Part shown: positions 32,543 through 42,355 of the stretch, piece by piece
Layout: every line of letters starts with the position of its first letter
How positions within the stretch are numbered: the first letter of the stretch is position 1
Origin: Microscillaceae bacterium
Lineage (GTDB): Bacteria > Bacteroidota > Bacteroidia > Cytophagales > Microscillaceae
Length of the DNA stretch: 64,000 bases
Direction of reading: 5' to 3'
Assembly (NCBI GenBank): GCA_012031215.1
Contig: JAAUUB010000004.1
Span: 1-64,000 of the forward strand
Notes under the pieces: model-generated
Databases searched by the model: none
Told to the model about the DNA's origin: nothing
The model's input: the letters and a program-made list of their open reading frames with translations, nothing else
Position numbers and translations under genes: made by a program

Positions 32543-34217
32543 ATGATGAGAACATTTATTATCTTACTAGGCTTCGCGCTCATTTTCTCGGCCTGTGGAT
32601 CCTCAAAACCAGGCGAGAATGATTTAGGCAACAAAAAGCTTTTTCGTTACAACCAAACCGGCGGTTTAACATCGTTGGATCCTGCTTTTGCCAATAAACG
32701 CTCCAACATCTGGGCCACTACCCAGCTTTACAATGGTCTTTTTAGCTTTTCCAGCAACCTGGATGTGCATCCTGAGCTTTGCCGGGAGTGGGAGGTTTCG
32801 GAAGATGGCAAAACCTATACTTTTAAAATCAAGGAAGGGGTGCGGTTTCACGATAACAAATGCTTTGTAAAAACCAATGGCAAAGGACGGGATGTAGTAG
32901 CGGGTGATTTTGTTTTTAGTTTTAAACGTATCCTTAGCACCGGCACAGGGGCTTGGATTTTCAATGATAAACTTTTGCGTGGACCGGATGGCAATATTTC
33001 TGACACTTGCTTTGTAGCAGTTGACGATTATACTTTGCGGGTTTACTTGAACCGCCGTTTTCCGGCCTTTCTTCAAATATTGGCAATGCCATATTGTTTT
33101 GTAGTACCCAAAGAGGCCGTGGAAGCCTACGGCGATGATTTTCGCGCGAATCCGGTCGGTACGGGGCCTTTCAAGTTTCAGCAATGGGTTGAAAGGGACA
33201 AATTGCTGATGGCAAAAAATGAGAATTACTGGAAAAAAGACCAGGACGGCAATCCGATGCCTTTCCTTGATTTGGTGCAAATTACTTTCATTGAAGATCG
33301 CAACCAGGAATTCCAGCAGTTTGAAAAGGGAGAACTCGATTTTATTGCCAACCTCTCGGATGCCTCCAAAGAAAAGATTCTTGAGAAAAACGGTGAAATC
33401 CAGGAGCAGTTCAGCAGCAAATATTCGGTGGAAAAAGTGCCCTATCTCAATACCGAATATGTTGGCTTTTTCTCGAGGGGGCAACAAAAACCCTTTTACC
33501 AATCCTAAGGTGCGTCAGGCTTTGAGCCATGCCATTGACCGCAAAGGGCTGGTATCTTTTATCCGAAGCGGCCTGGGAACCCCCGGCGACTATGGCGTGG
33601 TGCCAACAGCCCTGCCCTCCTTTGACAGTACCAAAGTCAAAGGCTATCCTTTTAATATGCGCAAAGCCCAGGAATTGCTCAGAGAGGCGGGATTTCCCAA
33701 CGGCACGGGCCTGCCTGTTCTCAAGCTTTACACCTATACCTCTGACCGCTCGCTGGCGGAATATCTCCAAAATGCCTGGAAAGGTATCGGCGTAAAAGTG
33801 GAAATTGAAACCAATCAGTTTGCCACACACCAGGAAATGGTGGACAATGGCAAGGTGAACTTTTTCCGGGGCTCCTGGCTGGGCGATTATCCCGATGCAG
33901 AAAACTATCTGGCCATGTTTTATTCTAAAAACTTTGCCCCCAAAGGCCCCAACAAAACGCACTTCAGCAGTCCTGATTTTGACCGCTTGTTTGAAGAAGC
34001 CCACGAAACCGATAATCTCTTTACCCGATACGAGGATTATCTGAGAATGGACCAAATTGTAATGAATGAGGCCCCCATTATTGTACTTTATTATGACGAG
34101 GTGCTTCAATTGACCCAGCCCTGGGTCACAGGTCTCAAAGCTGACCCGATGAATAACCTCATCCTAGAAACGGTGGACATCAAGCGCAATGGCGGCGAAG
34201 TAGCCACTAATAAATAG
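32543..34217 (+). CDS. ABC-type peptide substrate-binding lipoprotein (SBP family 5, OppA/DppA-like), frame break
   Basis: About 558 residues. From ATG 32543 a lipoprotein signal ends in a lipobox (LIFSAC), so the protein is membrane-anchored. Family 5 features: LFRYNQTGGLTSLDPAFANK, the GLFSFSSNLDVHPELCREWEVSEDGKTYTF-type segment (given here only by its ends), RFHDNKC, GTGPFKF, then VRQALSHAIDR and NAWKGIGVKVE. The frame breaks at the T5 run 33467-33471; one extra T gives VGFFLEGGNKNPFTNP and continuity. No permease or ATPase genes adjoin it, so the transporter partner must lie elsewhere. Substrate is presumably oligopeptide but is not proven. Confidence 0.88.
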
Positions 34218-34259
34218 TTGGTGCTTTTTGCTTGAAAAAATGTAAGCCTTACTCGAATG

Positions 34260-34291
34260 AAAAAACCCTGCCAATACAGGGTTTTTTCTTT
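34260..34291. terminator. Bidirectional terminator between convergent genes
   Basis: AAAAAACCCTG / CAGGGTTTTTT stem (11 bp) with loop CCAATA. The A and T tracts let it serve both the binding lipoprotein (+) and phaB (-). Confidence 0.85.
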
Positions 34292-34313
34292 TTCAACAAT
34301 ACAAGGTTTGTAT

Positions 34314-35059
34314 TTAAGCAACGTGCTGACCGCCGTTGATGGCGTAATTGGCCCCCGTGATAAAGCTGGCATTTTCGGAAGCCAGAAAAGAAACCAGGTA
34401 GGCAATTTCTTCGGTTCCTCCAAAACGACCCACCGGGATTTGCTGCACAATTTTTCCCGAATGTCTTCGCGCACTGCCAGCACCATATCTGTGGCAATAT
34501 AACCAGGAGAAATTGTATTGACGGTAATGCCCAGCTTGGCTACTTCCATCGCCAGGGTTTTGGTGAAGCCATGCATCCCGGCCTTGGCGGCGGAGTAATT
34601 GGCCTGGCCATATTGACCCCGTTGCCCGTTTACCGAAGAGATGTTAATAATGCGGCCATACTGCTGTTCGCGCATATCTTCAATCACATTACGTGAGCAG
34701 TTAAAGACACTGTTCAGATTGGTGCTGATGACCTCATCCCATTCCTCTTTGCTCATCTTGTGAAAGGGCTTATCGCGGGTAATGCCAGCATTGTTGACCA
34801 AAATGTCAATCGTGCCCACTTTTTCCTTGATTTCCTGCACCATTTTGCCCGTAGCTTCAAAGTTACAGACATCCCCTTCAAACAGTTCAATATGATAGCC
34901 CTCTGCTTCCATTTGTTCCTGCCATTTTTCGGCCTTTTCGCGGTTTCGGTAATTGCCTACCACCCGAAAGCCGTCTTCATACAGTTTTTTGCACATGGCG
35001 GTGCCTAGCCCACCCGTGGCTCCCGTTACCAGGGCTACTCTTTTTCCGTTTGCGTCCAT
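34314..35059 (-). CDS. phaB: Acetoacetyl-CoA reductase / short-chain dehydrogenase, frame break
   Basis: SDR-family enzyme of the PhaB type, reducing 3-ketoacyl-CoA with NAD(P)H. TGATGGLG cofactor loop, NNAGITRDKPFHKMSKEEWD, catalytic Ser in NISSVNGQRGQYGQ, Tyr and Lys in NYSAAKAG, and SPGYIATDMV are in place. After VREDIREK the frame slips at the T5 run 34451-34455 (plus strand). Restoring one base gives IVQQIPVGRFGGTEEIAYLV, then ENASFITGANYAINGGQH, and a stop at 34314. Corrected length ~248 residues, normal. No polyhydroxyalkanoate synthase is present in the window, so a role in storage polymer is possible but unproven; fatty-acid FabG-like use is the alternative. Confidence 0.88.
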
Positions 35060-35200
35060 GAGAAAGGATAAATTTTGGTTAGTTAGAATTTAAGAATGAT
35101 GGAACTTCAATTAAGTGTATAATTGCCAAGCTTCCAAATCAACAGCAATAAGCCAATTTATTTTGGGGGAAGCAATGATTTTTATCAATTTTTTTTGAAA

Positions 35201-36106
35201 TTATCCAAATTTTAATGCCCGAATGGCCTCCGAAGGCAAAGGGGCTTTAAAAACAGAGCTGCCTGCAACCAATACATCCGCTCCGGCCTGAAAGAGCGCC
35301 GCGGCATTGCTGGCATCCACCCCACCATCAATCTCAATCTGGGCCTGGCTATGGATGGCCTGGCGGAGATTTTTCAGCTTAAGAAGCTTGCCAAAAGTAG
35401 CCGGAATAAAGGACTGCCCTCCAAAGCCCGGGTTCACTGACATGAGACAGACCAAGTCTAAATCAGGCAAGATATCGCTGAGCAACTCTACCGGCGTATG
35501 GGGATTGAGCGCTACCCCCGCCCGCATGCCCAGGGCTTTGATTTCATAAATCGTGCGGTGCAGGTGGGGGCAGGCTTCATAATGCACGGTGAGGGTTTGT
35601 GCGCCGGCTTTCTGAAAAGCAGCCAGGTATTTTTCAGGCTGTACTATCATCAGATGCACGTCCATCGGCTTTTGGGCGTAGCGATAGAGGGCCTCGCATA
35701 CCGGCAGGCCAAAAGAAAGATTGGGTACAAATACCCCATCCATAATGTCCACGTGTATCCAGTCGGCTTCGCTTTGGTTCAGCATTTCCACTTCTTTTTG
35801 CAGATTGGCAAAATCGCCCGCCAGGATAGAGGGCGCAATCAGACCCCGTGGGGGGGGCGTATGTGGCCTCACCTCCGTGCACAACTCACCAATTTTTTGC
35901 CCCACTGCCACCGGGTTCCCTTCCCGAATCAAGATACGCAAATACCCATCGCCCGGCGCTACCAAGTCCATCAGGGCTTTATCGGTTTCTATCTCGCAGA
36001 TGCTTTGTCCCTGGCGCACATAATCCCCCTCCCGGCCAAGCCATTCGGCCAGGGTCAAGTCCTGGAGACCCTCTCCCAACACGGGCACTACTATATCGTG
36101 TTGCAT
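35201..36106 (-). CDS. Lipoyl domain fused to ribulose-phosphate 3-epimerase
   Basis: Starts at ATG 36106 (MQHDIVVPVLGEGLQ). Residues ~1-78 are a complete lipoyl domain with the lipoylation motif EIETDKALMDL. A short linker (RPHTPPPRG) leads straight into a full ribulose-phosphate 3-epimerase: APSILAGDF, the metal-binding VDIMDGVFVPNLSFG, MDVHLMI, SVNPGFGGQSF and EIDGGVDASN. The epimerase would interconvert ribulose-5-P and xylulose-5-P. The junction falls in a C8 tract (35850-35857 as G on the plus strand), but no ATG precedes the epimerase in any frame nearby, so a genuine fusion is the simplest reading. It diverges from the E2 gene at 36270. I know no described protein with this architecture. 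Confidence 0.8.
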   Translation of the reverse strand: MQHDIVVPVLGEGLQDLTLAEWLGREGDYVRQGQSICEIETDKALMDLVAPGDGYLRILIREGNPVAVGQKIGELCTEVRPHTPPPRGLIAPSILAGDFANLQKEVEMLNQSEADWIHVDIMDGVFVPNLSFGLPVCEALYRYAQKPMDVHLMIVQPEKYLAAFQKAGAQTLTVHYEACPHLHRTIYEIKALGMRAGVALNPHTPVELLSDILPDLDLVCLMSVNPGFGGQSFIPATFGKLLKLKNLRQAIHSQAQIEIDGGVDASNAAALFQAGADVLVAGSSVFKAPLPSEAIRALKFG

Positions 36107-36269
36107 ATTTTTGTTTTGGTTTAAAGTTAAATCATTATCTAAAAAAAACACGCTTTGGGCCAAGAAATGGCGGAGGTTTTGAATATGCGAATAATCCCCT
36201 TATTTTTGGTGAACAGACCGCCAAAAAACAGAAAAGCAATCTACAAAACACATAATTAAAAATTATCTC

Positions 36270-37877
36270 ATGGCAGAAAAAATCTTAATGCCCAAGTTAA
36301 GTGATACCATGGAGGAAGGCTTAATTGCTTCCTGGCTGGTGAAGGTGGGCGACCAAGTAGCCCCCGGAGATGTATTGGCTGAAATAGAAACCGACAAAGC
36401 GACTATGGAATTTGAAGCCTATGAGGTAGGCACGGTTTTGTATTTGGCCGAAGCAGGTAGCACAGTGGCCGTCGATGCCCTCATAGCCATTATCGGGCAG
36501 GCGGGCGAGGCCATCGAGAATCTCCTGTTGGATGGTGCCACCGCCGTTTCAAAAGCCCCCGCCCCCGAAATAGCCGCTTCCCCCCGTCCAGGTATCCCCC
36601 GAAGCAATCCCTGTTTCTACTGCTACCCTCGCTGGTCAGGCCATTGCCATCACTATGCCCAAGCTGAGTGATACCATGGAAGAGGGTGTGATTGCCGAAT
36701 GGCATAAAAAAGTGGGCGATAAGGTAGCCCCCGGAGATTTGCTGGCTGAAATAGAAACCGACAAGGCCACCATGGAATTTGAAGCCTATGATGAAGGCAC
36801 TTTGCTTCATATTGCCGCCCAAAAAGGCGAATCTGTTGCCGTTGATGCCCTCCTTTGCATCATTGGCGAACCAGGCACCTCTTATGAAGCCCTGCTCGGA
36901 GGAAAGACTTCTTTGCCTGCCCAAGCCCAAACAAGCCCAAGCCCTGCACCAAGCCTCGCTCATCCAGAAAATGAAAACGGGCGCGTCAAAGCCTCGCCCC
37001 TGGCCCGCAAAATGGCCCAGGAAAAGGGTTATGACCTAGCCCAAATCAAAGGAACAGGCGATTTTGGCCGTATTGTTAAAAAGATGTAGAGGCGTTCCAG
37101 CCACATATACCCGCCTCTACTGAAAAACCCAAGCCTGCTCCCAGCGAGAAACCTATTGAGAAAGAGAGCCCCACACCTGCCTACGGCATTGGCCAGGAAG
37201 CCTTTGAAAACAAGAAGGTTTCGCAAATGCGCAAAACTATTGCCCGCCGACTGAGCGAAAGCAAGTTTACGGCCCCACATTTCTACCTGACTATCGAGAT
37301 AAACATGGAAGAAGCCATGGCCACACGCAAAAAACTAAATGAGCTTTCGCCCGTCAAAATCTCTTTTAATGATATGATTGTAAAGGCGGCGGCGGTCGCC
37401 TTGCGCCAGCATCCTCAGGTCAATGCCTCCTGGCAGGGAGATACTTTGCGCTATGCCCATCACGCACACGTAGGGGTGGCCGTGGCCGTTGAAGAAGGCT
37501 TGCTTGTGCCCGTTATCCGTTTTGCCGATGCCAAATCACTCTCTCAAATTGCCACCGAAACCAAAGAGCTGGCTCAAAAAGCCAAAGAAAAGAAACTTCA
37601 GCCCCACGAATGGGAAGGCAATACATTCTCCATTTCTAACCTGGGAATGTTTGGCATAGAAGAATTTACGGCCATCATCAATCCACCGGATGCCTGCATT
37701 ATGGCCGTGGGGGCCATCAAAGAAACGGCGGTCGTGAAAGATGGTGCCTTAGTGCCTGGCTCCGTAATGAAGGTTACACTTTCTTGCGACCACCGGGTAG
37801 TGGATGGTGCCTCGGGCGCGCAGTTCTTGCAAACTTTCAAGCAATTGATGGAAGCCCCGATTCGGATGCTGGTGTAG
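36270..37877 (+). CDS. Pyruvate dehydrogenase-type E2 (dihydrolipoyl acetyltransferase), two frame breaks
   Basis: Core acyltransferase of a 2-oxo-acid dehydrogenase complex. Two lipoyl domains in tandem (residues ~1-85 and ~125-210), each with MPKLSDTMEEG and the lipoyl-lysine motif EIETDKATMEF. Then come a Pro/Ala linker, a peripheral-subunit-binding domain (VKASPLARKMAQEKGYDLAQ) and the catalytic domain with VSQMRKTIARRLSESK and the active-site His in SCDHRVVDGA. Frame changes occur in the C runs around 36577-36600 and at the A5 run 37078-37082 (restored KKDVEAFQP). About 535 residues, usual for a two-lipoyl E2. E1 and E3 genes are not in the window. Confidence 0.9.
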
Positions 37878-38233
37878 CCCTTCTGCAAGAATACTGGCAA
37901 AAAGGCTGACCCAAACGTCGGCCTTTTTGCTTTCTTTCTTCCTCGAGACAATATCTCCTTGAAGCACAAGCGAGCACTGGGCCATTGTGCCATATTCCCC
38001 ATTTACCTGATTAAATCCAAATAAAAGCCTGGCGGGGGCTTATTTTCCCGCTGTTTTCTGGTGTGCTACAAGCCTGACAACAAAGCCAGGGAACGCCATG
38101 ATTTTTTTGAAAAGCCACATTCGGCCATTCTCAGGCCCGGAAAAAACCCCTTACTTACGTCTAGTTTTCTGGGGCAGGCAAACTTCCTGTTTCTATCTGG
38201 GTAAATCAATTGGAACACCAAATACCCGGAAAA
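37878..38233. other. Intergenic stretch after the E2 gene
   Basis: Holds the stem-loop at 37899-37928 and otherwise no convincing coding or RNA signal; the start of the small secreted protein at 38234 closes it. Confidence 0.45.
37899..37928 (+). terminator. Rho-independent terminator of the E2 gene
   Basis: AAAAAGGCtGAC and GTCgGCCTTTTT fold into a stem interrupted by one T-G wobble, with loop CCAAAC, 22 bp after the stop; T5 follows within the stem end. Confidence 0.7.
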
Positions 38234-38630
38234 TGATTTACATCTCCTTAAAATCAACTTTGGCCCTTTGGTTTTTGCCTTTGGCCGTAATGGCGGCCCC
38301 TCAGCCTCAACCCCCTTCCGATTTTGCCTACCATTTTCATATCCGCTTGGAAGGGGAAAAATTAATCTGGAATGGGTCTTTGAAAACGAACAGGAGATTG
38401 AAGAATACCGCTTGTATCGCAGGAGTGGGGAAGCGGGATTTGTCCTCCTAGAAAAAGTAAAAGCCCGTAAAAGTCGTTTTGTATATCATATACAAGATAA
38501 TTTCCTGCAATCAAGCCTACTTACCTATAGGCTAAGTGTGCTCAAAACCAATGGAGAAGAAGAAATTGTTTCACACCAAGCGGCTCATAAAAGCTTTGCC
38601 GAGCCGATCGGGCAAAACCTGGAACAATGA
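38234..38630 (+). CDS. Small secreted beta-sandwich-like protein, frame break
   Basis: About 132 residues. Signal peptide MIYISLKSTLALWFLPLAVMA, then a short domain resembling the fibronectin-III-like segment that often precedes T9SS sorting domains in this phylum (INLEWVFENEQEIEEYRLYRR, FVYHIQDN, LLTYRLSVLKTNGEEE). The frame breaks at the A5 run 38357-38361; restoring one A joins RLEGEKINLEWVF. It has no sorting domain of its own, so it is more likely periplasmic or a loose surface part. Function unknown. Confidence 0.6.
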
Positions 38631-38772
38631 CAAGGCAAACAGTCCTTGCCCAGGGATTTTCTATCTGAGGTGAGGTAGTTGTTTCTTTTTTATCTGCATT
38701 CAATTTTTGCCCCTTTTGTCAGGTTCCTGAAAAGTTTGCCTATTTTTGGGTATATCAATTACTCAAATTTCT

Positions 38773-39913
38773 ATGCCTGTGGCACTACAAATTGCGGTAC
38801 CTCGAGAAACCGAAACCAAAGAAACCCGGGTGGCCCTGACCCCTTCCAGCCTAAAGCCTTTGCTAGCGGCGGGCTTTGACATCCTTATAGAGCAAGGGGC
38901 CGGAAAAGCCGCCCATTATGCAGACGAGGCTTTCACCCAGGCCGGGGCCAAGATAGCCCCCGACCGGGCTACGCTTTTTTCCCAAGCGGATGTTATACTG
39001 GCCGTCAATCCTCCCCTTCAAGATGATATTACCCTGATGAAGCCTGGGGCGGTGCTCATAAGCCTGATGTATGCCTATACCCGCCCAGAACTGGTAGAAG
39101 TATTGCTGGAAAAAAACTCACCGCTTTTGCCATGGATGCCGTCCCACGTATTTCGCGGGCCCAAAAGATGGATGCCCTTAGTTCACAGGCCAATTTGGCC
39201 GGTTATAAGGCCGTTATACTGGGAGCCGCCGCCCTGGGGAAAATATTCCCTCTCCTGATGACTGCCGCCGGAACCATCACGCCGGCCAAAGTACTCATTT
39301 TTGGGGCCGGAGTCGCCGGACTGCAAGCCCTGGCCACTGCCAAAAGGCTGGGGGCGGTGGTGGAAGTGACCGACGTGCGCCCCGAAACCAAAGAACAGGT
39401 AGAATCATTGGGCGGGCGTTTTTTGACCGTAGAAGGCGAAGGAGTACAAACCGAAGGTGGCTATGCCAAAGAAGTATCCGAAGAATACCTCCGCAAGCAA
39501 AAGGCCATGATTGAAAAGCATATCCAGGAAACTGACCTGGTCATCACCACCGCTCAGGTCATTGGCAAAAAAGCCCCCATCTGGTAAGCGAAGAGATGGT
39601 CAAAACTATGCGCCCAGGGGCGGTAATTGTGGATATGGCCGTAAGCTCTGGGGGCAATTGTGCCCTCAGCGAACCGGGACAAACCGTGCAAAAACACGGC
39701 GTTACCATTATTGGGGAGTTGAACCTGCCCGCACTTTTGTCTGTAAATGCCAGCGAACTCTACGCCCGCAATATCAGCACCTTGCTTTTGCATCTGGGCA
39801 GTGGGGAAGGGTTTCAATGGAATTTTGAAGAAGAAATTACGGGTGGTAGTGTCATTACTCACCAGGGCGAAATCAAACATCGCCTTACTGCCGAAATCTT
39901 GGGCAAAGGCTAA
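38773..39913 (+). CDS. pntA: NAD(P) transhydrogenase alpha-1 subunit (PntAA-like), two frame breaks
   Basis: NAD(H)-binding subunit of proton-translocating transhydrogenase. Starts MPVALQIAVPRETETKETRVALTP; 380 residues joined. Alanine-dehydrogenase/PNT N-domain (VAVPRE-type), MDAVPRISRAQKMDALSSQANLAGYKAV (recognised by its parts), the nucleotide loop IFGAGVAGLQALATAKRLGA, VTDVRPETKEQVESLGG, and GELNLPALLSVNASELYARN are visible. Frame changes fall at the A7 run 39110-39116 (EKKLTAFAMDAVP) and the C5 run 39574-39578 (KKAPHLVSEEM). The membrane subunits PntAB and PntB, normally directly downstream, are absent here; a convergent gene follows instead. Confidence 0.88.
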
Positions 39914-39955
39914 GCGGATGAAATAAGCCACTTGAATTTTCTAAAAACTCAAACG

Positions 39956-40002
39956 CAAAGGGAGGCACGCTTTTTTTATTTTATTAAAGGGGCCTCCCTT
40001 TG
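39956..40002. terminator. Inverted repeat between convergent genes, possible terminator
   Basis: Perfect 11-bp arms CAAAGGGAGGC / GCCTCCCTTTG around a 25-nt loop that contains T7. No T run follows either arm, so the terminating strength is uncertain. Confidence 0.5.
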
Positions 40003-40022
40003 TCATGTTTTGGTAAATATTC

Positions 40023-40734
40023 TTAATTAGCGTTCAAAACCCGGCCCGAACCACTGATAGTGGCCTGCACGCTTGGAGTTCCTTTGTAGAGGATATTGCC
40101 GCTGCCCGAAATCAAGGCTTGCAGGGACTGGCCAACCCGCACACCAATATTGCCTGAACCACTCACGATGGCCTCCGCCTGCTGGCTTTGCAAGTCAAAA
40201 GCTTCTACCTCTCCTGAGCCAGAAACCCGCACTTCCTGCGTAAGGGTATTGCCTTCCAAAAAAATACGGCCCGAGCCGGAAACGTTGGTCTCAAGGTTTT
40301 GTACGTTGACATCCAGGTGAATACTGCCCGAACCACTCAGGCGCAAGTCCATTGCATTGGCAGTAAAGCTGCTTTCGCCAAACACCTGTCCCGAGCCGGC
40401 CAGTTCTATGCCATTGAGTTGCGGCAGGGTAATTTGGATTTCAATGTCGCTATCCCCCCGGATACACTCATCCAGGCCAATACGCAATTCGCCATTGACT
40501 ACCTGGGTGCTGATTGCATTAATGATGCTTTCCCGGGCGGTTACCTGAACCTGGTAGCTAGCACCCTGCCGGATAAACACCTGCCCGTCTATCAGATGGC
40601 TAATACGGGAAAAATTGCTAGCACTACGGTCTTGCGTTTCCAGCGGGCCGTTGGCTTTTTGGCAGGTAAAATCATCCACGCAGCCCGCCAAGGCCAAGTC
40701 AAGAGAAAAAAAGCAAGGTTTTGAAAGATTTCAT
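40023..40734 (-). CDS. DUF2807 (GIN-domain) lipoprotein
   Basis: Repeated beta-helix-like motif with the phrase VSGSGxI/V about every 20-25 residues (SGSGSIHLDVNV, VSGSGRIFLEG, VSGSGEVEAFDL, VSGSGNIGVRV, ISGSGNILYKG, ISGSGRVL), the signature of the putative auto-transporter adhesin head GIN domain. A lipoprotein signal is seen if the A7 run at 40706-40712 loses one base: MKSFKTLLFSLDLALAGC from ATG 40734, with Cys as the anchor. Without that correction the frame starts only at 40697 (MALAGC). About 237 residues. Envelope function unknown. Divergent from the HAD gene by 130 bp. Confidence 0.8.
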
Positions 40735-40864
40735 GGAAATATGGTTTTGTTCCGTAGGGAAAAGACTGGCTTCTTTCAGAAGGTGTTGCCTGGCCGGGCA
40801 AAAAAAGCCTGTCAATGCCTTGTTAATCCCCAAAAGCTGCATTTTTTGCTTTATTTTGGCCATT

Positions 40865-41551
40865 ATGCAAGTGGAATCTCAAACCAGACTGCCCCAGGGG
40901 TGGTGCCTTCCCATAGCCGAAGTGTCCAAAAAATGGTCGAAAATTCGCGCTATAGTGTCCGATTGGGATGGCGTATTTAATAATGGGGCCAAAAACCCGG
41001 AGATGCCCAGCCCATTTTATGAGGCGGACTCTATGGGGACAAACCTGCTTCGCTTTATGCTTTGGCAGCGCACGGGCCAGTTGCCCCCTTTTGCCATTAT
41101 CACTGGCGCGCTCAATCCTACGGCCCAGTATCTGGCCGAGCGGGAGCATTTCAGCGATTATTATGGGCGGGTGCTTAACAAGGCCGAAGCCCTGGTGCAT
41201 TTTTGCACCCAAAACACATTATCCCCCGAAGAAGTAGCTGTTTTTTTTGATGATGCCAATGATTTGGGAATGGCCCAACAAGCAGGACTTCGCTTCTTGA
41301 TTACCCGGCCAGGCATTAATGCCTTTGCCCGATTTGTGTATCAGAAAGGCTGGGCCGATTACCTCACCGGGCAAACAGGTGGCCAGTTTGCGGTAAGGGA
41401 GATTTGCGAGCAATTAATGGAGCTGCAGGGGCAAACGGAAGCCGTTTTGATGCATCGGGCCGATTTTAGCGAGGCCTACCGCCAATATTTTGCCGCAAGG
41501 CAAGCCCTGAACCCACGCCTCTGGCAATGGGACGGACAGCAATGGCATTAA
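40865..41551 (+). CDS. HAD-superfamily phosphatase, KdsC-like
   Basis: 228 residues from ATG 40865 (MQVESQTRLPQG); an upstream extension reads as non-conserved sequence. HAD nucleophile loop VSDWDGVFNNG (DxDG), motif II in AIITGA, the Lys of motif III, and FFDDANDLGMAQQAG (motif IV) are present. The C-terminal part ends in the KdsC-like FAVREICEQLM. KdsC hydrolyses 3-deoxy-manno-octulosonate 8-phosphate for lipopolysaccharide, but this protein is longer and more divergent at both ends, so I assign the family only and leave the substrate open. Confidence 0.75.
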   Translation: MQVESQTRLPQGWCLPIAEVSKKWSKIRAIVSDWDGVFNNGAKNPEMPSPFYEADSMGTNLLRFMLWQRTGQLPPFAIITGALNPTAQYLAEREHFSDYYGRVLNKAEALVHFCTQNTLSPEEVAVFFDDANDLGMAQQAGLRFLITRPGINAFARFVYQKGWADYLTGQTGGQFAVREICEQLMELQGQTEAVLMHRADFSEAYRQYFAARQALNPRLWQWDGQQWH

Positions 41552-41578
41552 GCCCCGGCGTTTTTCCGGGCTTTTTTT
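41550..41578. terminator. Terminator between convergent genes
   Basis: AAGCCC-C-GG / CC-GGGCTT stem with one bulged C and loop CGTTTTT, then seven Ts, directly overlapping the HAD stop codon. The A-poor other side makes it mainly a plus-strand terminator; hypB ends just beyond it. Confidence 0.7.
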
Positions 41579-41585
41579 CAGTTTT

Positions 41586-42311
41586 TTAAGCCGAAACGGC
41601 TGTTTGACGACGCGCTTTCTTTTCGCTTACTTTTTCCAGAAGCCATTGGCACCAGGTTTCCATGCCTTCTCCGCTCAGACTGGATAAAGTGATGACCTCT
41701 ATTTCGGGATTCACCTCCCGGGCATCCTGGGTAAGGGCCTCTACCGAAAAGGGCACATAAGGCAATAAATCGGCCTTCGAGATGAGCATAAGCTCGCTGG
41801 TCAGAAACATCCGGGGATATTTCTTGGGTTTATCATCGCCTTCGGTGCTGGAGATGAGCGTTACGCGATAATCCTCGCCCAGGTCAAAGGCCGCCGGGCA
41901 AACCAGGTTGCCTACATTTTCAATAAAAAGCAAATCCAGGCCTTCGGCATGAATATGAGGCAGGGCCTGTAAAATCATCTGGGCTTCCAAATGGCATACC
42001 CCATTGGTAACAATTTGTAGCGAATCTACGCCCGCCTCGCGAATACGAATGGCATCGCGCTCCGTTTCCAGGTCACCCACCAGAACGGCCATTTTGAGCT
42101 GGTCTTTTAAGTAACGGGCGGTGGCCTGCATCAGGGTGGTTTTGCCACTCCCGGCCGAAGAAGTAATATTGACCAAGAGGGTATCTTGGGCCTGCATCTG
42201 GTCGCGGATGGACTTGGCCACAAAATCGTTGGCTTTGAGTAGGCTCAGGGTTGTGTTTTCGCACTGAACGGCCCCAACGGGCTGGCGGTTTGATTTGGCA
42301 AACTGGGTCAT
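41586..42311 (-). CDS. hypB: Hydrogenase nickel-incorporation GTPase HypB
   Basis: 241-residue SIMIBI GTPase that delivers nickel to the hydrogenase large subunit together with HypA. Walker A SSAGSGKTTLM, switch region GDLETERDA, the metal-site motif TNGVCHLEA, Walker B FIENVGNLVCPA and base-recognition ISKADLL are visible. There is no His-rich N-terminal nickel-storage stretch, so this is the short form. Last gene of the minus-strand hydrogenase operon, 44 bp after hypA. Confidence 0.95.
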   Translation of the reverse strand: MTQFAKSNRQPVGAVQCENTTLSLLKANDFVAKSIRDQMQAQDTLLVNITSSAGSGKTTLMQATARYLKDQLKMAVLVGDLETERDAIRIREAGVDSLQIVTNGVCHLEAQMILQALPHIHAEGLDLLFIENVGNLVCPAAFDLGEDYRVTLISSTEGDDKPKKYPRMFLTSELMLISKADLLPYVPFSVEALTQDAREVNPEIEVITLSSLSGEGMETWCQWLLEKVSEKKARRQTAVSA

Positions 42312-42355
42312 ATCTGTTGAGACGGTTTAAGTTTCAAAAAATGAATGCAAATAAG

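Noticed and set aside
35840-35870. Separate genes for the lipoyl domain and the epimerase, with the C8 tract causing a false fusion
   Set aside because: In C7 and C9 versions the epimerase still lacks a nearby ATG, and in one the upstream frame stops, so the fused reading is more economical; kept as a point to verify.
36270-37877. Three separate lipoyl/acyltransferase genes
   Set aside because: Reading through two short homopolymer breaks gives one normal two-lipoyl E2; the pieces lack their own starts and complete domains.
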